Shown one piece after another: positions 26,014 through 34,001 of a DNA stretch of 64,000 bases (its first letter is position 1; the number at the start of each line of letters is the position of its first letter). The DNA lies in contig CAWFXB010000002.1 of the NCBI GenBank assembly GCA_963819755.1, forward strand, positions 930,001 through 994,000. Reading direction: 5' to 3'. A program made the translations under genes and the position numbers. The notes beneath the pieces are model-generated. The model searched no databases. It was not told where the DNA came from and saw only the letters and a program-made list of their open reading frames with translations. The stretch comes from VRUE01 sp963819755. Lineage in GTDB: Bacteria; Actinomycetota; Thermoleophilia; Solirubrobacterales; 70-9.

Positions 26014-26687
26014 TCCCCCGCGCCGGCGACGCCGCTGTGGATCGCCAAGATCCCGCCCGCCATGAGCAGCCAGCGGATCTGCCCCAACCCGGCGGCATCC
26101 ATCTTGGTGGCCAGACCGGGAGGATCCGGAAAGCTGTGCACCGACTCGGCGAGATAGGCGTAGGCCTCCGGATCGTTGGTGAGACGGCCGAGGACGGGCA
26201 CGATTCGGTCGAACCAGAGCGAGTAGAAGGTCGAGAACGGAGGGCGGCGAGGCTCGGTGAACTCGAGCACGACCAAGCGGCCCCCCGGCCGCAGCACCCG
26301 AGCCATCTCACGCAGTCCGCGATCGCGATCGGCAAAGTTCCGCACACCGAAGCCGACGGTCACCGCATCGAAGCGGCCCGCGTCGTAGGGCAATTGCAGC
26401 GCGTCCGCCCACTCGAATCGCACCGACTCCGCGGCCGATTTCTCCGCCTTCTCCCGCGCCAGGTCGAGCATCGGCTCCGAGAAATCGCAGCCGATGACCC
26501 GGCCACCCGGCGCAACGCGACTTGCCAGCTCGAAGGCAAGGTCGCCGGTACCGCAACAGACGTCGAGAACGGAATCCCCCGGCCCCACTTCCGCCCGGTC
26601 GGCGGCGCGGACACGCCAGGCGTGGTGCAGGCCCGCCGTCATCACCGAGTTGAGCAGGTCGTAGCGACCGGCGATCCGATCGAACAT
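26010..26687 (-). CDS. menG: Demethylmenaquinone methyltransferase
   Basis: 225 residues. The SAM-binding motif VLDVCCGTGDLAFELA (about 40-55) and the UbiE/MenG signatures FDRIAGRYDLLNSVMT and VGFGVRNFADRDRGL are clear. It methylates demethylmenaquinone in the final step of menaquinone synthesis. The ATG at 26687 is the only standard start before the previous gene. However, the same frame stays open upstream and reads QFAGQVNR just before it, resembling the extra N-terminal helix of family members. It overlaps the downstream prenyl synthase by 4 bp. Confidence 0.93.
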   Translation of the reverse strand: MFDRIAGRYDLLNSVMTAGLHHAWRVRAADRAEVGPGDSVLDVCCGTGDLAFELASRVAPGGRVIGCDFSEPMLDLAREKAEKSAAESVRFEWADALQLPYDAGRFDAVTVGFGVRNFADRDRGLREMARVLRPGGRLVVLEFTEPRRPPFSTFYSLWFDRIVPVLGRLTNDPEAYAYLAESVHSFPDPPGLATKMDAAGLGQIRWLLMAGGILAIHSGVAGAGE

Positions 26688-26730
26688 GCGGTTGACCTGC
26701 CCCGCGAACTGGGCGGAGTCCCTGGAGGGT

Positions 26731-27432
26731 TTAGTCGAGTGAGGAGAGGAAATCGGCGAGCTCGTTGAGCTTCTTCGGCGGTAGGTCGCGGAAGGAGGGC
26801 ATGATACCCGGGCCGATCTCCACCGAGCGGACGATCGCGGCGCGCGGGATGCGCTGGGCGATATGGGTCAGTTCGGGCCCCGGCCCGTTGTTGCCGTTCT
26901 CACCGAGCTTGTGACAGGCGAGGCAGCCGGATCCGGCGACGACCTCCTTGCCGGCCTCGTATTGAGGCGCGACCTTCATGTCGATCTCGGTGGGCGAGCC
27001 GCCGGTGGCGCCGAGGAAGGTGAGATAGGCCATCGCGGCGATCGTCAGCACGCCGGCGGTCGTCGCGATCGGCCGCCGGGCGGGGTTGCGCTCGGGGCCG
27101 CGGTCGTAGAAGGGCAGGAGAAGGAGCAGGACCATGCAGACGGTCGGGATGCCGATCGTCGCGATCGGGACCAGCTCCGGCGGCTTGATCACGCGCAGGA
27201 CCTCGAAGAGGAAGAAGAAGTACCACTCGGGGCGGGGCACGTAGCTGGTCGTCGTCGGGTCCGCCTTCGGCCCCTGCTCGGCGCCGAGCACGATCGACAT
27301 CGTGATGATCACGCCGACGACGATCAGCATCATCGCCGAGTCCTTCAGCACCGCGTACGGGAAGAAGGGCTTGCCCTTCTTCTTCAGCAGCTCGTACTCC
27401 TCGAGATATGCCTGCTTGTCGGCGGGCTTCAT
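26731..27432 (-). CDS. qcrC: Menaquinol-cytochrome c reductase, cytochrome b subunit IV fused to cytochrome c
   Basis: 233 residues from ATG 27432, which overlaps the qcrB stop by 4 bp. The N-terminal half is the C-terminal part of cytochrome b, with three membrane helices and the quinol-site motif PEWYFFF (about 67-73). The C-terminal half is a c-type cytochrome with CLACH haem attachment (about 170-174) and an axial Met, probably in PGIMPSF. The split cytochrome b with a fused cytochrome c matches the QcrB-QcrC arrangement known from Bacillus. Confidence 0.93.
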   Translation of the reverse strand: MKPADKQAYLEEYELLKKKGKPFFPYAVLKDSAMMLIVVGVIITMSIVLGAEQGPKADPTTTSYVPRPEWYFFFLFEVLRVIKPPELVPIATIGIPTVCMVLLLLLPFYDRGPERNPARRPIATTAGVLTIAAMAYLTFLGATGGSPTEIDMKVAPQYEAGKEVVAGSGCLACHKLGENGNNGPGPELTHIAQRIPRAAIVRSVEIGPGIMPSFRDLPPKKLNELADFLSSLD

Positions 27433-28325
27433 CGCGCCGGCTCCGCGCCGTTGCCGTTGCCCTCGACGCCGGCGTCGAGCCGGGAGACCGGGGCGGCGAC
27501 CTTGGGCTTGTCGGCGCGCAGCCACGGCGGCGCCGTGGTGCCCAGCTTGACCACGAGGTAGAGGTGGGCGCCGATCAGGGCGATGATCGCGCCGGGGACG
27601 AGCAGCATGTGGATCGCGTAGAAGCGCGACAGCGTGGTCGCCCCCAGCTCAGGGCCGGCGCGCAGGAAGTCGCTCAGATAAGGACCGACGATCGGGCCGG
27701 TGCCGTTGATGTTGATCCCGACCACCGACGCCCAGAAGGAGCGCTGGTCGAAGGGCAGCAGGTAGCCGGTGAAGGCCATCGTCATCGTCAGGATCAGGAG
27801 GACGACGCCGATCACCCAGTTGAGCTCTCGCGGGTACTTGTAAGCGCCGAAGAAGAAGGTCCTCCCCATGTGGAGGAAGACCAGGATGACCATCACGCTC
27901 GATCCCCACTTGTGCATCCCGTGCACGAACTGGCCGAGGAAGACGTCGTTGTTGATGTGCGAGATCGAGGCGTAGGCCTGGGTCGTCGACGGCGTGTAGA
28001 ACATCGCCAGGAAGACGCCCGTGGTCGCCTGCACGACGAAGGCGATGAGGGTGGCGGAGCCGAGCGTGTAGAACCAGTTGGTCCCCTTCGGCACCTTGCG
28101 GTAGAGCATCCCGGTGAGGAAGCCGGAGGCGGAGGTGCGCTGATCGACCCAGGCGAGGACGTCGGCGGGGGCGTCCTTGGCGCGGTCGCCGAGGCGCTGG
28201 GCGTCGGAGGGTCGCTCGGGCGGTGCGGTCTTCAAGTCGGCAGGCGCGGCGGCCTTGGTGCCATTGCCCTGACCCGGCTTGGCCGGTTTGCGCAGCGGGG
28301 CGGGGATCAGCGAGTCGAGTTTCAT
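27429..28325 (-). CDS. qcrB: Menaquinol-cytochrome c reductase, cytochrome b6-type subunit
   Basis: 298 residues. After an Ala/Pro-rich cytoplasmic extension (about 1-75) come four membrane helices with the paired haem-ligand histidines (FVHGMHKWG and VFLHMGR; later FYAIHMLLVPG and IGAHLYLVVK). GYLLPFDQRSFWA is the typical helix-C quinone-site stretch. With the Rieske protein and QcrC it moves electrons from menaquinol to cytochrome c. The gene overlaps both qcrA and qcrC by 4 bp. Confidence 0.95.
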   Translation of the reverse strand: MKLDSLIPAPLRKPAKPGQGNGTKAAAPADLKTAPPERPSDAQRLGDRAKDAPADVLAWVDQRTSASGFLTGMLYRKVPKGTNWFYTLGSATLIAFVVQATTGVFLAMFYTPSTTQAYASISHINNDVFLGQFVHGMHKWGSSVMVILVFLHMGRTFFFGAYKYPRELNWVIGVVLLILTMTMAFTGYLLPFDQRSFWASVVGININGTGPIVGPYLSDFLRAGPELGATTLSRFYAIHMLLVPGAIIALIGAHLYLVVKLGTTAPPWLRADKPKVAAPVSRLDAGVEGNGNGAEPAR

Positions 28326-28996
28326 GGCGGCGGGAAGGTCGAGGGACGCGGCGGATACAGATATTCCCAGACGCCTCCGGTGAACTCGCCGGGATCGCGG
28401 GCACGCACCGGTTCCAGCTGCGAGGTGACGCTGTAGCGGGGGCCGAGCTCGACCTGGCCATTGCGGATACGCGCTTGGAAATGGTCAAGCGGGCGGACCG
28501 GCGGGCCACCGATTCGTTTGCCCTGGAAGTCGTAGACACCGCCGTGGCAGGGGCAGATGAAGTTGCCGGCGGCCTCGACGAAGCGCACCGGGCAACCGAG
28601 GTGGGCGCAGCGGTTGGAGACCGCGACGATCGACTTCGGGTCCTCGCCGAGCTGCTTCGACCCCTTGCGCACGTAGGCCGTCGTCTTGCCGGCGTCGCCG
28701 ATCCCCTCGGTTTCGGTGAAGACGACCTGGCGGTAGGTGTCCTCGACGAAGTCTCCGACCGGGCCGACCGCCTCCCAGCGCTCCTTGCCGCGGTGGAAGA
28801 TCGGCGCCACCGCGAACCCGATCGCGGGCAGGACGACGGCGGCGCCGGCGATGCCGCCGAGGCCTTGGGCGGCGATCGTGAAGGCGCGGCGGCGAGTCAG
28901 CGACTCGCCCTCGAAGTAGCCAGGAGGGTCGGGCTTCGCCCGCTCCGCCGGGCTCGCGCCCTCGGCACCGTTTCGCTTGTTCGCCTCGTCAGCCAA
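28322..28996 (-). CDS. qcrA: Rieske iron-sulphur subunit of the menaquinol-cytochrome c reductase
   Basis: 224 residues from TTG 28996. The Rieske cluster ligands CAHLGC (about 130-135) and CPCHGG (about 149-154) are complete. A twin-arginine signal (SLTRRRAFTIAAQGLGG, about 33-49) followed by a hydrophobic anchor indicates Tat-dependent insertion after the 2Fe-2S cluster is built. TAAACT at 29023-29028 (minus strand) is a possible -10, giving a 26-base leader. It opens the five-gene operon that ends with the polyprenyl synthase. Confidence 0.95.
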   Translation of the reverse strand: MADEANKRNGAEGASPAERAKPDPPGYFEGESLTRRRAFTIAAQGLGGIAGAAVVLPAIGFAVAPIFHRGKERWEAVGPVGDFVEDTYRQVVFTETEGIGDAGKTTAYVRKGSKQLGEDPKSIVAVSNRCAHLGCPVRFVEAAGNFICPCHGGVYDFQGKRIGGPPVRPLDHFQARIRNGQVELGPRYSVTSQLEPVRARDPGEFTGGVWEYLYPPRPSTFPPP

Positions 28997-29167
28997 TCTT
29001 CGCCAGTCGGACAGCGCCAGGCAGTTTATTGGCTCGGCGGCAGGACCGAAGTCGCGGGTGTCGCGACCTGGGCATTTGTGTACAAAGGATTAATGCCCGC
29101 AGCCGCATACCCGCCCCGGATGGTATAAGCGCCAGGCGTGTTTACTCGCCGCCGGGAGGAGAGGCGG

Positions 29168-32100
29168 ATGCCGCTCTCGCTGCGGCGTCCAAGGGCCGTG
29201 CTCGTCGCGGCTCTAATCGTGATTGCCGTTCTTGCCGTGCTCGGGCAGGGCGTCGAGGGCAAGCTGCGGCCGACCTCGCTCAGCGTTCCGGGGACCGACT
29301 CGGGCAAGGCCAGCGCGCTCGTGCACCGTTACTTCGGCGACACCGCTCCCTTCGCGATCCTGCTGCAAGGGCCGCCCGCCGAACTCGATCGTCAGGGACC
29401 GGCGCTGATCCGCAAACTGCGCACCGACCCGGGGGTCTCGACCGTCTCTCCCTGGGACAAGGGGAGCGTCGGGAACCTGCGCCCCAGCCCGCGCAAGGCG
29501 CTGATCCTGGTCGACTTCCACGTCAGCGCCGAGGAGGCGGTGAAGAACACCGTCCCCTATCTCAACCGGACGCTCGAAGAACAGATCAAACCCCCGGTGA
29601 GGGCGGCCCAGAGCGGCTACGCCAGCCTCTCGCGCGCGCTGATCGACGAGGCCGTGCACTCGACCGACCGGGCCGAGTTGATCGCGATCCCGTTCCTCCT
29701 ATTGGTCCTGCTGCTCGTCTTCCGCTCGCCGGTCGCCGCGGCGATCCCCCTTGCCTTCGGCGCGGTCGCTGTGACCGCCTCGCGTGGCGTGCTCTCGATC
29801 GCCGCCCACTGGATCGCGATCGACGGCTTCGCCCTGACCGTCTGCTCGATGATGGGCTTAGCCCTGGGGGTCGACTACGCCCTCTTGATGGTCTCGCGCT
29901 TCCGCGAGGAGCTGGCGACCGGCACGGCGCCCCTCGAGGCGGCGAGGATGACCCGGCGGACCGCCGGGCGCACGATCGCGTTTGCCGGCTCCACTCTCTT
30001 CCTGGCGATGCTCGTGACGCTCTTCGTGATGCCAGGCACGCTGCTCCTCTCACTGGCGGGAACGGCGATCATCGTCACCGCGATCAGCGTCCTCGTCGCC
30101 GCCCTGGTCGGGCCCGCGTTGCTGGTTGTGACCGGCCACAACGTCAACCGCTGGCGGATCGGCGGCAACGGCGGCGGTGAAGGGGTGATGGTGCTGGTGC
30201 GCGGCGCCCTCAGCCGGCCGCTGCTGGCGGCGATCCTGATCGGCGTGATCGTGATGGTGCTGGCGGCTCCGGCGCTGACGCTGAAGACGGGGCCGCCGAG
30301 CGCCGAACAGCTGCCCTCCTCCAACCCCGCCCGCCAGGAAGCGGAACTGCTCGCCGACGCGATCGGGCCTGGCTGGGAAGCCCCCTTCGTCGTCGTCGCG
30401 GTCTCCGAAAAGGGACCGATAACCGAAGCCGGCACTCTTGCCGCGCTGTCCCGCTTGCAACGGCGAATCGCCGACGATCCCGGAGTGCAGGCGGTGATCG
30501 GGCCGGCGCAGATCAGGAAGCAGGTCAAGCCCCTGCAGAAGACGGGCAACGACCTGCTCGCCGGGCGCGGCGAAGCCAACCCGGAACAGCTGACGACGCT
30601 GGGCAAGAATCTGGGCAAGGCAGCCAACGGCGTAGGGCAGCTTCGCTCCGGGCTCTCCAAGGCGAGCTATGGGGCTGGGCTGCTCGCCAACGGAACGGGG
30701 CGGGCCGGAGAGGGGGCCGAACAACTGGAAGGGGGCATCTCGAAACTCGCCTCGGGCGCGGCAAAAGCCGCCAGTGCGATCGATCGCCTCGCGGCTGGAT
30801 CGGGCAAGCTGGCCGAAGGGCAACGGACCGCGCAGCTCGGGGCCTCCTCGGTCGAAAGCGCCTCGGCGGACCTCCTCGACGGCATCGAAGGAAACGGGCT
30901 CGAACGGGCTCGGGGGCTGCGAGCGGAACTGAAGCAGCGGGTGAGCGCCGATCCGTCCCTGGCACCACAGGTGCGCGAAGCGGAACATCTGGTCGAAGCA
31001 CTGGCGATCGCGCGCAACGAAGCGCGGCGGCTCAGTGGCCAGGCGACGCGGCTGCACGATGGCCAGGTGAAGCTGGCGGATGGCGGGGCCAAGCTGCACA
31101 AAGGCGCCGCCAAGCTTGCCGGCGCCACCGGCCAGCTGCCCGGTGCGCTGGGCAAGCTCGAAGGCGGCGCGTCGCAACTGGTCGATGGGCTGGGCCAGCT
31201 TCGCGGTGGCGCCGATTCGCTCGAAGCGCATCTGGCGGAAGGCTTCCATCGCTCTCATCCGCTGCAGAGCAAGCTGCAGGAAGGCCACGTCGAAGTGTCC
31301 GTCAGTGCACGCAAGGCCAACCGCAAGGTCGACCGCCTGCGGCGCAACTCGCCGGGGATCTTCAATTCCGGCTACTTCGTCCTCTCCAGCCTGGACGGGG
31401 CGCCGGAGAAGGAACGCAAGCGCGCATCCGGCGTCGTCGACATCGAAAACGGCGGCCAGGCCGCGCAGATCATCGTGATCCCCCGCTACACCTTCAACAC
31501 CGCCGGCTCGACAGCGCTGAACGAGCGACTCAAGAAGGATGCCGGCGGGCTGGCGACCGCAACGGGGATCACCACCGGGGTCACCGGAGCCGCGGCCGAA
31601 CTGATCGATTACACCAACGTGATCTCGGAACGGATCCCGATCATGATCGGCGTGATCACGCTCGCCACCTTCCTGATCCTCGTCGTCATCCTGCGGGCGC
31701 TGCTGCTGGCGGCGATCGCGGTGGCACTCAACCTGGTCACGGTCGCCGTCGCCTTCGGCGTCCTCACCCTCCTCTTCAACGTGCCCGAGGGGTGGCCGCT
31801 GGGCGGGCACACCTACGTCGATGCGATCGGGGCGGCGGGGATCTTCGGGATCATCTTCGGGCTCTCGATCGACTACGCGGTGTTCCTGCTGATGCGGATG
31901 CGTGAGCACTACGAGAACAACGCCTCCAACAAAGAGGCGATCGTCTTCGGCCTCGACAAGACCGCGCGGGTGATCACCGGCGCGGCGGCGATCATGATGG
32001 CCGTCTTCGTCGCCTTCGCCGGCGCCGACATCGCGACGGTCAGCCAGCTGGGCACCGGCCTGGCGGTGGCGGTGCTGCTCGACGCCACTGTGGTCAGGAT

Positions 32101-32212
32101 CGTCCTGCTGCCGGCGCTGATGCTGCTGCTCGGCGATCGGGTCTGGTGGCTGCCCCGCCCACTGCAAAAAATTCTCCCCGAGATCGATCTTCATGGCTCG
32201 CGGGCGGGTTAG
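29168..32212 (+). CDS. MMPL-family (RND) transporter 2
   Basis: 1014 residues from ATG 29168, which has a strong GGGAGGAGAG ahead of it (a GTG ten codons upstream is less likely). It is a clear paralogue of MMPL 1. It has the same first helix ending GVEGKLRPTSLSVPGT, the Asp-Tyr motifs GLALGVDYALLMVSRFREE and GLSIDYAVFLLMRMRE, and a long helical periplasmic part (about 350-800) with Gly/Leu repeats. It ends in nearly the same GDRVWWLPR motif. The C-terminal helix bundle is at about 830-1000. Together with the two small secreted proteins after it, it repeats the pairing of an MMPL with this secreted family. Confidence 0.92.
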   Translation: MPLSLRRPRAVLVAALIVIAVLAVLGQGVEGKLRPTSLSVPGTDSGKASALVHRYFGDTAPFAILLQGPPAELDRQGPALIRKLRTDPGVSTVSPWDKGSVGNLRPSPRKALILVDFHVSAEEAVKNTVPYLNRTLEEQIKPPVRAAQSGYASLSRALIDEAVHSTDRAELIAIPFLLLVLLLVFRSPVAAAIPLAFGAVAVTASRGVLSIAAHWIAIDGFALTVCSMMGLALGVDYALLMVSRFREELATGTAPLEAARMTRRTAGRTIAFAGSTLFLAMLVTLFVMPGTLLLSLAGTAIIVTAISVLVAALVGPALLVVTGHNVNRWRIGGNGGGEGVMVLVRGALSRPLLAAILIGVIVMVLAAPALTLKTGPPSAEQLPSSNPARQEAELLADAIGPGWEAPFVVVAVSEKGPITEAGTLAALSRLQRRIADDPGVQAVIGPAQIRKQVKPLQKTGNDLLAGRGEANPEQLTTLGKNLGKAANGVGQLRSGLSKASYGAGLLANGTGRAGEGAEQLEGGISKLASGAAKAASAIDRLAAGSGKLAEGQRTAQLGASSVESASADLLDGIEGNGLERARGLRAELKQRVSADPSLAPQVREAEHLVEALAIARNEARRLSGQATRLHDGQVKLADGGAKLHKGAAKLAGATGQLPGALGKLEGGASQLVDGLGQLRGGADSLEAHLAEGFHRSHPLQSKLQEGHVEVSVSARKANRKVDRLRRNSPGIFNSGYFVLSSLDGAPEKERKRASGVVDIENGGQAAQIIVIPRYTFNTAGSTALNERLKKDAGGLATATGITTGVTGAAAELIDYTNVISERIPIMIGVITLATFLILVVILRALLLAAIAVALNLVTVAVAFGVLTLLFNVPEGWPLGGHTYVDAIGAAGIFGIIFGLSIDYAVFLLMRMREHYENNASNKEAIVFGLDKTARVITGAAAIMMAVFVAFAGADIATVSQLGTGLAVAVLLDATVVRIVLLPALMLLLGDRVWWLPRPLQKILPEIDLHGSRAG

Positions 32213-32330
32213 TAGACGTGCATGACATAAGAACTCGTGTATTTTTGATACCAGGGTTTGAGAACAGGGGATCGGCTGGAGGCCTTGCGTCGTCGGCGGA
32301 CCAGCTCGAATAAACAGGAGGATTGATCTA

Positions 32331-32834
32331 GTGGGAAGCGGAAGGTTGTCGTCTGTGCCCAATCTCGCTCTGGCTGTCGCCGTGGCGCTGCTGGTGATAG
32401 TTCCGGCCGCCTTCGCTGCCGAAGGAGAACTCACCCGCGACGAATACGTCGCCAAAGTCGAGCCGATCTGCAAGTCCAACGCGCAGGCCAACTCGCGCAT
32501 CCTCAAGGGCGTCAAAGAACAGGTAAAGCAGGACAAGCTCGTGCCGGCAGGCAAGCGCTTCATCCAGGCGGCATCCGCGCTCGGCACGACCGTCGGCAAG
32601 ATCGCCGCGGTGCCGCAGCCGAGTGCCGACGCGGCGAAGCTGACCAAATGGATCGGCTATCTGGAAAAGGAGCAGACCTATCTGCAGCAGATTGGTCAAA
32701 AGCTGAAGGCCAAGGACAAGTACCACGCGGAGAAGCTTGCGGGGGAACTCAACCGGAACAACAACAAAGCCAACAACACCGTGATCAGCTTCAACTTCCA
32801 CGAATGCCGGATCGACTCCTCGAGGTTCCTCTAA
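32331..32834 (+). CDS. Small secreted helical protein downstream of MMPL 2
   Basis: 167 residues from GTG 32331, with AGGAGG ten bases upstream. The signal peptide (1-29, cleavage near AFA-A) leads to an all-helical, Lys/Gln/Ala-rich mature part. It carries one Cys near the mature N-terminus (VEPICKSNAQ) and one near the end (FHECRI), which may pair. No known domain is recognised. Its stop codon is directly followed by the ATG of the next gene, so the two are surely co-translated. The 118-base gap from MMPL 2 may hold a separate promoter. Confidence 0.75.
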   Translation: MGSGRLSSVPNLALAVAVALLVIVPAAFAAEGELTRDEYVAKVEPICKSNAQANSRILKGVKEQVKQDKLVPAGKRFIQAASALGTTVGKIAAVPQPSADAAKLTKWIGYLEKEQTYLQQIGQKLKAKDKYHAEKLAGELNRNNNKANNTVISFNFHECRIDSSRFL

Positions 32835-33611
32835 ATGCGCCGGGTCGGGCTGGTCGCGGTCGCCCTGCTGGTGACTCTGGCCGTGGCGGGGGTCGCAAGG
32901 GCCGAGGTCATAAGGGAAGGCAACATCATCGTCAATATCGACGGCGGCATCTCGCCGCGGGTGCTTCCGAGGATCGGCATGGCGCCGGTGGCCGTCTCGC
33001 TCGACAGCACCTTCAAGACCGCCGACGGGTCCGACCCGCCTCCGCAGCTGCGCACGATCGCTGTCGGAATCAACCGCGGTGGCAAGGTGTTCGACCGTGG
33101 CCTGCCGACCTGCCGGGTCCGCCGGATTCAGCCGACCACGATCAAGGCGGCACGGCGGATCTGCGGCAGCGCGATCGTCGGCAGTGGCCACGTCCAAGTG
33201 CAGGTCCACCTGGCGAGCCAGGCGCCCTTCACGTTCAAAGGGCCGCTGCTCGTCTTCCACGCGAAACCCGCCGACGGGCACCGGCGGCTGCTCGCCCAGG
33301 TCTACGGGCGCAAGCCGCCGTCGGCCTTCGTGCTCACCTTCAACGTCCTCGAAAAGCAGGGCACCTTCGGCACGGTGATCAAGACGACGCTTCCGAAGCC
33401 AGCCCGCGAGTGGGCCTACGTCACCCACTTCGACATGAAGCTGCGCCGCGTCTACACCTCCGAAGGCCAGAAGCACAGCTTCATCAGCGCCGGCTGCGCG
33501 GCCCCCGAAGGATTCCCTGGCGCCGTCTACCCGTTCGCCAGGGCGAACTTCGGCTTCGCGGAAAACAAGCACGTGGTCACGACGCTGATCCGCGACTGCA
33601 CGGTCAGCTGA
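32835..33611 (+). CDS. Secreted protein, MCE/MMPL-neighbour family, copy 5
   Basis: 258 residues starting immediately after the previous stop. It has a signal peptide (1-23, cleavage near ARA). The family pattern is present but more diverged: GGISPRVLPR, ADGSDPP, Cys before GSAIVGSG, a PLLVFHAK variant of the PLLVFNGG motif, a Cys in SAGCAAPEG and the terminal Cys. This copy lies 10 kb from copies 3 and 4 but again in an MMPL neighbourhood. The function is unknown. Confidence 0.78.
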   Translation: MRRVGLVAVALLVTLAVAGVARAEVIREGNIIVNIDGGISPRVLPRIGMAPVAVSLDSTFKTADGSDPPPQLRTIAVGINRGGKVFDRGLPTCRVRRIQPTTIKAARRICGSAIVGSGHVQVQVHLASQAPFTFKGPLLVFHAKPADGHRRLLAQVYGRKPPSAFVLTFNVLEKQGTFGTVIKTTLPKPAREWAYVTHFDMKLRRVYTSEGQKHSFISAGCAAPEGFPGAVYPFARANFGFAENKHVVTTLIRDCTVS

Positions 33612-33617
33612 ACGAGC

Positions 33618-34001
33618 TCAGGTCCCAGCGATCGCCTGGATGGATTCCGTCCAGGCGATCGGCACCTCGTCCGCGCGGCCCTCGGTGTGGAGCTGGGCGC
33701 AGGCGCTGATCAGGTCGGCGAGCCTGTGGACGGCCTTGGTGTCGCCGAGCGCCGCGAGGCGTTCGATGCCCAGCGCGTAGAGGTAGTCGCCGGCGAGCAG
33801 GGCGAGGTCGGGGTCGTGGCCGGCCAGTAGCCGCGGCTCGCCGTAGTGGAGGAGGTAGCCCTCGCGCACGGCCTCGATGATCAGTGCGTACTCACCCGCC
33901 GGCGCAAACGCCGCAGCCTCGTCTGGATCGATCACATGCGGGGAGATAGGCGTGTCCTCCTCGCGGAGTTGCAGTGCGAGCTGCTGCAGTGCGACGCTCA
34001 T
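33618..34001 (-). CDS. Conserved hypothetical protein following hemL
   Basis: 127 residues, acidic, helical, soluble, with no signal peptide. The LLAGDYLYALGIERLAALGD segment and the following helices give a helical-bundle look. I recognise no family. It overlaps the hemL stop by 4 bp (ATGA), so it is the fourth gene of the hemB operon, and a link to haem synthesis is inferred from that alone. Its 3' end contains a perfect 11-bp inverted repeat that may terminate both convergent transcripts. Confidence 0.7.
   Translation of the reverse strand: MSVALQQLALQLREEDTPISPHVIDPDEAAAFAPAGEYALIIEAVREGYLLHYGEPRLLAGHDPDLALLAGDYLYALGIERLAALGDTKAVHRLADLISACAQLHTEGRADEVPIAWTESIQAIAGT
33630..33660. terminator. 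Possible bidirectional terminator inside the coding end
   Basis: GATCGCCTGGA and TCCAGGCGATC form an 11-bp perfect stem with a 9-base loop. It begins 19 bases after the stop of secreted copy 5 and lies inside the last codons of the convergent 33618 gene. No T-run follows, so the call rests on position and stem strength only. Confidence 0.4.

Noticed and set aside
30050..32647. 865-codon minus-strand frame
   Set aside because: Antisense shadow of MMPL 2; it contains His/Asp/Gln-rich runs produced by the opposite codon positions.
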